The notes under the pieces are model-generated. The model was not told the origin of the DNA. It did not search any database and was given only the letters and a program-made list of their open reading frames with translations. Positions 57,136 through 64,000 of a stretch of 64,000 bases of DNA are shown here, in pieces. The stretch covers positions 2,288,001 to 2,352,000 of the forward strand of contig NC_084817.1 in NCBI RefSeq assembly GCF_963583255.1. The letters run 5' to 3'. Within the stretch, counting starts at the first letter, position 1. Each line of letters opens with the position of its first letter. The position numbers and the translations under genes were made by a program. Source of the stretch: Pyrus communis. Lineage: Eukaryota; Streptophyta; Magnoliopsida; Rosales; Rosaceae.

Positions 57136-58340
57136 TTTTCTTCTCAAAACTGTTACGAATGTGATCAATTTAAAAAGCACTACAATTTAGCTTGTCAAAT
57201 GGAAAGTTTGATGTGGTAGGTTCTAAGTTCGAGTTATATAAATGATGAGTTCGATATCTAATTATTATAGCTGATTTACTGTGTGACTTAACTAAATCCG
57301 CTAACCATTAGGATTTATTGTTTATAAAGAAAAAAAAAAGGTTTGCCGTAGGGCTATTTAGTCAATTTGCTATATCATCATGTTCATGTGCCATACTTTG
57401 TTATTGCTAATCACCTGTTCTTGTAACAGTCATCTTGTTTATCTAGGGACGGATCTTGAATTTCAGAGTTATCTGAGCTAAATTTACCTTACGTACAATA
57501 CAAGAGATAAAGGAGAGGAAATTACTTTGTCACGGCTACATGAAACTAATGTATTTGGGATAGGATCTTCACCCATTACTGCTAGAAATGCTTTTCTCGT
57601 CGATTGTATTTGGAACAATTGAACTGGAGGTTTCTCTATTTAATTAAGTTACTTTCCAACCATTTGCGTTTCAAATCCTCTTCCTCCTCGTAGTCTAGTT
57701 TAAAGCAATGTCACTTGTAATAAAGAACAATATAAAACCCAATTAGTCAATATTTATGACATGTTTACTTCAAGTAAAGATAAATAAACCGTTGGAGCAA
57801 GGGAATAAGCAAAACAAATCTGTTCAACTAGCCACCTAGTTTATATAATTCTTAATTTTCAGATATAAACTTATAAGCTTTAAGGCAGAAGTTGTCCACA
57901 CCTAGACGGATTTCATTTGTATTAAAACAACAATGATTTGAATTCTCATATATATATATATATGTCATTAACATTAAAATTTGAAACATAAACCCAATAT
58001 GACGCCTTTTATGGTCTAATTGTAATAAGCCCAGGATGTAGTTCACCACATGATGTGCATAATCAAAATAAGGCCCAATGTTAGCGTACTTCTTACTTGC
58101 CCAAGCCCAAAATTAGAGGTGGGTTCAGTTTCAATCTGTTCAATTTCTTGTCAAAACCCAAACTAAACCAAAATTTCGGTTCGGTTTAATATTTTTAGGT
58201 TTTTGTTTGATTCGGTTTAATTTTGGTTTGGTTCAATCTTTTCTTTGCTTTGATTCGGTATTCGGCTCAATGTTTTTTTCGGTTTTTTAAACCCACCCTA
58301 CCCAAAATGATGTGATTCTAACTTGCGAGAATATGTGATA

Positions 58341-58511
58341 GAGAGATTTTTCAGTGTGACATGAATATGGGGTGGTATACCACGTGTCCAGATAAAAATG
58401 ATGGGATATGTGTGTTAAAAAATTAATAACTTTAAAAATAAAATTTACCACCACTTATATAAAAATACGTGATGTACCACTTGTGTTCGGGTGATAATGA
58501 AAATTTTCTTT
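58341..58511. mobile_element. MITE, family 2, with exact 9-bp duplication and empty sites in paralogous spacers
   Basis: A 171-bp copy flanked by TATGTGATA (58332-58340 and 58512-58520, identical). The matching site in spacer B reads GAATATGTGATGATTGGG (about 42738) and in A GAATGTGATAATTGGG (about 40743), both without the element. Confidence 0.92.
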
Positions 58512-58731
58512 ATGTGATAATTGGGCCAATGTTAGCGTACTTCCCAATGCTCCCTCTTTTGTCTTCTTCCCTACTTGGCTTCGCGCTGATTCGTTTGAAC
58601 CTGCAACCGACCACGGACGGCTTTTCCGAAACCTTAGTCCTTACGTCTCGTATAAGCCTGAAACAAAAAGCCGAACAATCTTCTCGCAACCAAAATATCA
58701 TCCGACCGGAGAAAAGTTAAGCACAGCAGAA

Positions 58732-60249
58732 ATGGATCTGAGAGAAAGCGTCATCAACCAAAACGACTTCGCTCTGGGGCTGACGAAGCAGCTGCTTCAG
58801 ACCGAAGGCAAGCAATCGACCCTCGTGTACTCGCCGCTGTCCATCCACGTGCTGTTGAGCTTGATTGCGGCCGGGTCAAAGGGTCCGACTCAGGACCAGC
58901 TGCTGTCTTTTCTCAAATCAAAGTCCACTGACCACCTCAACTCCTTCGCCGCCGAGCTCGTGTCCATGATCTTCTCCGATGGGTCCCCTAGCGGCGGCTC
59001 CCATCTCTCGTTTGCGAGTGGAGTATGGGTGGACAGGTGTCTCCCTCTGAAGCCTTCTTTTAAGCAGGTGGTGGACACCTCTTACATGGCTGCTCTTGCC
59101 CAAGTCGATTTTCAGACCAATGTAAGCTCCCAAACCGTCTGTCCTGTCGTTTCGATTGTTTTTTTCGACGATGCTCTTGATCAAAGTCTTCAATTTTTTT
59201 GATGTGAGATGCTTGTTCCCTTGTTGAACCAAAATCGTAGGCCTGCTGATGCTCTTTTACTTGTAGCATTTCAACTAAAAACTTCCTTTCTCTAATCATT
59301 AATGTTTGTGCTTGTTCTTCTGCATAGCTTAGCTATTACAGAATCATATCGTAATTCGTAGATTTTTGTTATAGTACGTTCATCACTAGGTTAATAGTAT
59401 TGAAGTAACATGCAGGCTGATATATCATTGTTTTCTAACTTGTCGTAACTGCTGTTGGTGCTCGAGGCTGCTCAAGTGGCCTCGGGAGTGAATTCATGGG
59501 CTGAAAAGGAGACGAGAGGCCTTATCAAGGAGGTACTTCCTCCCGGGTCAGTTGACAGCTCAACCAGGCTCATCTTTGCAAATGCATTATACTTCAAAGG
59601 AGCTTGGACTGAAAAGTTTGATGCATCACAAACTAAAGAGCATGACTTCCACCTTCTCGATGGGAGCACAGTTCAGGTGCCATTCATGACCAGCAGGAAG
59701 AAACAGTATGTAAGTTCCTTCAATGGTTTCTCAGTCTTAGGGCTTCGTTACAAGCAAGGTGAAGACAAGCGGTGTTTCTCCATGTACATCTTTCTTCCCG
59801 AGGCGAGATATGGGCTCCCAGCTTTGGTTGAGAAACTTGGTTCTGAGTCCGGGTTTTTGGATCGCCATCTTCCCAAGCAAAAATCTGCAGTGGGTGATTT
59901 CAGAATTCCAAAGTTTAAGATCTCATTTGGGTTTGAAGCTTCCAATGCCCTTAAAGGTCTGGGACTGGTGCTGCCTTTCGGTGGTGAAGGAGGTTTGACA
60001 GAGATGGTGGACTCGCCCGAGGGTAAGAACTTGTACGTTTCCAGCATATTCCATAAGTCGTTCATCGAAGTGAACGAAGAAGGCACAGAAGCTGCAGCTG
60101 CGACTGCCGGGGTTATTAAGCTTTTGTGCCTGGAAGTGCCAAGGACGGTTGACTTTGTGGCTGATCGTCCATTTCTCTTCTTGATCAAGGAAGAATTGAC
60201 CGGAACTGTGCTTTTCATCGGGCACGTACTCAATCCTCTTGCAGGCTGA
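58732..60249 (+). CDS. Plant serpin (serpin-ZX type), copy 3, intact
   Basis: Inhibitory-type serpin, presumably cytosolic. The coding sequence is join(58732..59121, 59467..60249), 390 residues, with one 345-bp phase-0 intron lacking the LTR found in copy 1. The start [20 protein letters not shown] matches other plant serpins. Family blocks are [40 protein letters not shown] and the C-terminal [13 protein letters not shown]. The hinge [12 protein letters not shown] begins at Glu334 (P17), giving P4-P1' = Ile-Lys-Leu-Leu-Cys, so P1 is Leu350 instead of the Arg of Arabidopsis Serpin1. [10 protein letters not shown] replaces the usual FANGVWVD. The promoter is the unmodified array type (58521-58731). 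Protease targets cannot be deduced, but a Leu P1 favours chymotrypsin-like or some papain-like enzymes. Confidence 0.94.
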
Positions 60250-60759
60250 GCGTTGTTATTCCCTGTAAAAGGCAAACGTATACGTAGAACTACGCGAGAT
60301 TATATATAAAATGTATGATCATCTCTATTAAAATAAATGTATGATCATCATGTTCACGTCGTCTTGTTTATATATATATATAAATGTATGATCATATACA
60401 TTTATATATATATATATAAATGTATGGTCATCTCTATTAAAATAAATGTATGGTCTTCATTTTCATGTCGATCGTCTTGTTTCTCTCGTATGGCTTTTGT
60501 TGTTCCTTCTGCCATGGCTATACCTAACCGAAACTGTTGGAAATGCTTTGGCATAGGTTTTACCCATTAATGCTGGAAATGTTTTTCTACTCAATTGTAT
60601 TGGGAACGGTTTGGACTAGAGGTTTTTCATTTTAGTTAAGTGTCGGATTGTCCCGGTGAATAGTCATTCCTTAACCATTTGCGTAGGCTTAAATTCTTTG
60701 TAATTAGTTTAAAGCAACGTGGCTTGTAATAAAAAACATTATATAAAGCAACGTTGCTT

Positions 60760-62490
60760 GTTCATTTTTTGAACTGCTGCAATGTTTGAAACTACTTATT
60801 AATCCTTGAAACTATAAGAGCTGTCTTATTATCCTTTTTATATGTTACTTTCCTCCATCGTCATTTCTCACCTTGCATGTTATGACTAACCAGCTAGCCA
60901 AAATATAAATGCCAAAAGATTGTTGGAGTCAAATAATAAAGTTCAACTCTAATTGAATTACATAGTTATAATTGATTTGAATTAGGGTTAGAGTTTTAAT
61001 TAGTTAGCTATTCCTTGTGCCAAAAAGAAAAGTGAAATCCGTATTCCTTGCTGTTGGTTAAGGGGTTCTTATGTGGAATACATTTTCATGGGCTTTATCG
61101 GTAGGGTTTCTAGCAACCGTGAGTTAGTATAATTCTAGGAACTTGAAACTTATATAAAACTGAGGCCCTTATGCACACTGCTAACACCACAATAGTAAGA
61201 ACTCCACATCAGTTTATTGTATAAGGAGCAACAGTCCATAGAAGTGCTTCAATCTATTCTGTCTTGAAGTTTGATCATCCAACCGGTAACCATATGTTTC
61301 GACCCGCACTGAACGCTGGACCATTCGTTCTAGATAAAAGTATATCGAACCCATATGAAGTTTTACCGTGAGCAGATTTTATCCATTGGGCAAATATAAA
61401 AATTCATCATGTCGTCTTCTCCAGGTATGCAAGGTTTACGTGTTTTGATTTGAAATCTTTACATGTGCATGGGGTGTTGGCTGGTCAATTTCTCATGCAT
61501 AAGCTCTGGTTCTAAAGTATAATTTATACCCTGGAATTAGCAAATTAAACCGTTTTATTTATGCTTTGACTATAGACTATTGTCTGTTTGTCCGTCCTAA
61601 ATCAATATTTTGTTATACATATGATAATTTTTTTCATTCTCAAAATTGTTACGTATGTGATCAATTCAAAAAGCACTACAATTTAGCTTGTCAAATGAAA
61701 AGTTTGATGCGGTAGGTGTTAAGTTCGAGTTATATAAATGATGAGTTTGATATCTAATTATTATAGCTGATTTATTGTGTGATTTAACCGATTCTGTAAA
61801 CTATTAGGGTTTATTGTTTATAAAGAAAAAAGGTTGTTGTTAGGCTACTTAGTGAACTTGCTATATCATCATGTTCATGTGCCATATTATGTTATTGCCT
61901 AATCACGTGTTCTTGTAACAGTCATCTTGTTTATCCAATGATGGATCCTGAATTTCAAAGTTGTCTGAGCTAAATTTACATTACATACAATACAAGATAT
62001 AAAGGAGATGAAATTACTTTGTCACGGCTATACGAAACTAATGTATTTGGGATAGGGTCTTCACCCATTACTGCTAGAAATGCTTTTCTTGTAGATTGTA
62101 TTTGGAACAATTGAACTAAGGGTTTCTCTATTAAGTTACATTTCTTTATTTAGTTAAGTTACTTTCCAACCATTTGCGTTTCAAATCCTCTTCCTCCTCT
62201 TTGTCTAGTTTAAAGCAATGTCACTTGTATTAAAGAACAATATAAAACCCAATTAGTCAATATTTATGACATGTTTACTTCAAGTAAAGATACATAAACC
62301 GTTGGAGCAAGGGAATAAGCAAAATAAATCTGTTCAACAAGCCACCTAGTTTATATAATTCTTAATTTTTAGATATTAAATTATAATCTTACAGGCAGTA
62401 GTTGTCCACACCTCGACGGATTTCATTTGCATTAAAACGACAAAATTTAAAAAATTAGAATGATTTGAATTCTCATATACATGTCATTAA
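60760..62490. repeat. Serpin spacer unit D (short type, truncated)
   Basis: Closest to unit B: it shares the short form, GAAGTTTTACCGTGAGCAG (61354-61372) and the SINE-like element (61681-61832). It retains an extra 80-bp stretch (about 61280-61350) lost from B. Homology ends at about 62490, after CATATACATGTCATTAAC is locally duplicated, just before where a further serpin promoter would be expected. Confidence 0.8.
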
Positions 62491-64000
62491 CATGTCATTA
62501 ACTCCAAGGGGTTAAAGAAAGAGATTTGGTTTCTGGTTGTAGTGATTGGTGAGACTTGAGAGGGGTGACTGGTGAGATTGGGTTGTTGCTCCAGTCCTCG
62601 CAACGCCAACAATCATCGATTAGGTTGCCGATAAGGCACTGGCTTTGGAGAGAGTGTGGGAGACGGAATCGAGTTCAAGGACTCGAGTGACAAAGTCGAG
62701 GTCGAGGACAAGGAAACCTAAAACTAACGGTTAAAATTGGATGGAGAGATGATCTCTTCAATCCTGTCCGTCCATTTCAATTACAAATGGGCCGGTCTGG
62801 GTACCTGTGGTTCCTATACTTCGAGAAACCGGCTTGAACCAAAAATTACAAAGGCCCGCCCTGCCCTAACCCGTCCCGTCCCGTTTCTCATTTTTAAAAT
62901 TAAGAACCTGCTTGTACTCGCCCCGATCTGCACTTCCTATACCCGTTTGCCCACCCCTACCAATAATAATATCTTATTGTTGCAGTTTAAATGTTAGGGA
63001 GACTAAATTTGGAGATAAAATTTACAAACTAAATGATCTGTCACCAATAAAAATAAGCACGTTTATCAACGTTTAAATATTAGCCAATTATCAATTTCTA
63101 TATCCTTTAGTTTTCAAAATTGGTCTCTAAATTTAGTCTTCCTAGTACTATCCTTGCACAAAAATAAACCAGCAAATTTTCTTGAGGAACAAGACAACAA
63201 AGAACTGAATAAAAATAGGGGGCCCATTGTAGGTTTATTTTTGGGTAAGGGCCGATATGTTTATCTTGAATATGGATAGTGTTAGGGAGATCAAATTTTG
63301 TAAACAAAATAGTGTGGTTGTTGATGATGTGTTAACGTGCTTATTTTTTATTAGTAACACATTATTAATTTAGTTTAAAACTTTAGTCTCCCTACCATTG
63401 TCTATCAAATTTACAAATAAACCTGCAATAACCAAGGAAGAAGACGACGAACCTGCAATAAATCTGCAAATTTGCAAATAAACCTGCAATAACCAAGGAA
63501 GAAAACGACGAACCTGCAAATTAGACCATGGTTTAACCTGTTTAACGAAGTCTTTACCAAATTTTCACAAAGCAGTAAAATTCACATTCATGTGTGCCTT
63601 GTGCGTTTGGTAATCAACATAAATGGGTTGTTGTTGGTTGTGGTTGTCTAGTGGTGGATTGACTTAGAATCTACGGCGCCGATGCGGTGTAGGAGCTGTG
63701 AAGGCGAAGAGGAAAAGAAAAAGTTTCCTAGATTATGGAAGATGGTGGGTTAATGTAAGAATCAGAGGTTAAATTTGAAACGTAGCTACCAAGTTGTGTT
63801 CTTCTCTCTTCATAATTATACAGAAAGAATTAAAATAATGTAATTTAATCCTGATTATTTTTAAGCAGATTTTAAGCTTTAAAGGTGATGGCGATGTGAG
63901 ATTTTTTAATGTGCCCGAACAAGGTGGAATGCCTTATGTTATTATACAAGAGGAGCAAATTTTTTTCAGACTGTTATAAAGTTATTGGAGAATCTCTTGA
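62491..64000. other. Intergenic DNA at the right edge
   Basis: It holds two family-3 MITEs, a local duplication of ~60 bp at 63415-63520 (AATAAACCTGCAATAACCAA repeated), a GC-rich patch at 62850-62890 (CCGTCCCGTCCCG) of the kind seen at old hAT ends, and a partial family-2 MITE running off the end (from about 63890). No gene is seen. Confidence 0.5.

Larger units (their letters stand above)
52165..58731. repeat. Serpin spacer unit C (long type)
   Basis: Collinear with unit A, minus A's two TIR elements and plus its own insertions. These are a block at about 53530-55140 (including a TIR element), a block at about 55410-57135 (including a MITE) and a family-2 MITE at 58341-58511. It ends in a promoter nearly identical to that of serpin-0 (TCATCCGACCGGAGAAAAGT, then AAGCACAGCAGAAATGG). 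Confidence 0.85.

Overview
This is nuclear DNA from a flowering plant. Genes have several GT-AG introns. They are separated by AT-rich intergenic DNA full of small transposons, SINEs, LTR remnants and a Cassandra-type LTR carrying 5S rRNA-like sequence. The high conservation of the LHT8-like and TPP-like proteins, plus the Cassandra and SINE sequences, fits a woody eudicot. Rosaceae, possibly the apple/pear group, is my best guess; that is inference from recalled sequence families, not a search.

Layout. 1-5.6 kb: intergenic DNA with a hAT-type MITE. 5.75-6.5 kb: an intronless Dof transcription factor (+). 8.9-9.75 kb: a TIR element that has captured part of a leucine-rich-repeat receptor-like protein gene. 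11.0-14.0 kb: a five-exon LHT8/AATL1-type amino acid transporter (-). 15-23 kb: repeats, including a 0.5 kb degenerate tandem array and a 5'-truncated LINE. 23.7-25.6 kb: a six-exon thylakoidal/plastid signal peptidase (+). 27.2-28.9 kb: a three-exon TIN1-like ER-stress protein (+). 29.6-32.8 kb: an NRT1/PTR (NPF) transporter (-) whose first coding exon may be only the ATG. 33.1-35.1 kb: a complete SINE with a 19-bp target duplication, then a 1.4 kb Mutator-like element with an extreme purine/pyrimidine strand bias.

35.5-62.5 kb is a tandem serpin array. Four serpin loci (an 86-bp fragment, an intact gene, a pseudogene and a second intact gene) are separated by homologous spacers of two kinds, long and short. 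Later insertions can be defined exactly by comparing filled and empty copies. They include a 1.77 kb Harbinger-like element (TAA target duplication) carrying pieces of two host genes, an SUVH-type histone methyltransferase and GDP-mannose 3,5-epimerase. There is also a 0.6 kb element with a GNAT acetyltransferase fragment, MITEs with 9-bp duplications, a 500-bp solo LTR in a serpin intron, and a truncated Copia retrotransposon. The two intact serpins differ in the reactive-centre loop (P1 Met versus P1 Leu). One of them has an inserted ~456-bp block with a TATA box directly upstream of its ATG.

The single-copy genes are unrelated housekeeping or transport genes with no shared pathway. The biology of interest is the serpin array, which looks like a birth-and-death cluster of protease inhibitors, together with the repeated capture of host gene fragments by TIR transposons. 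Exon boundaries were read by eye from splice sites and reading frame. Transcript evidence was not available.
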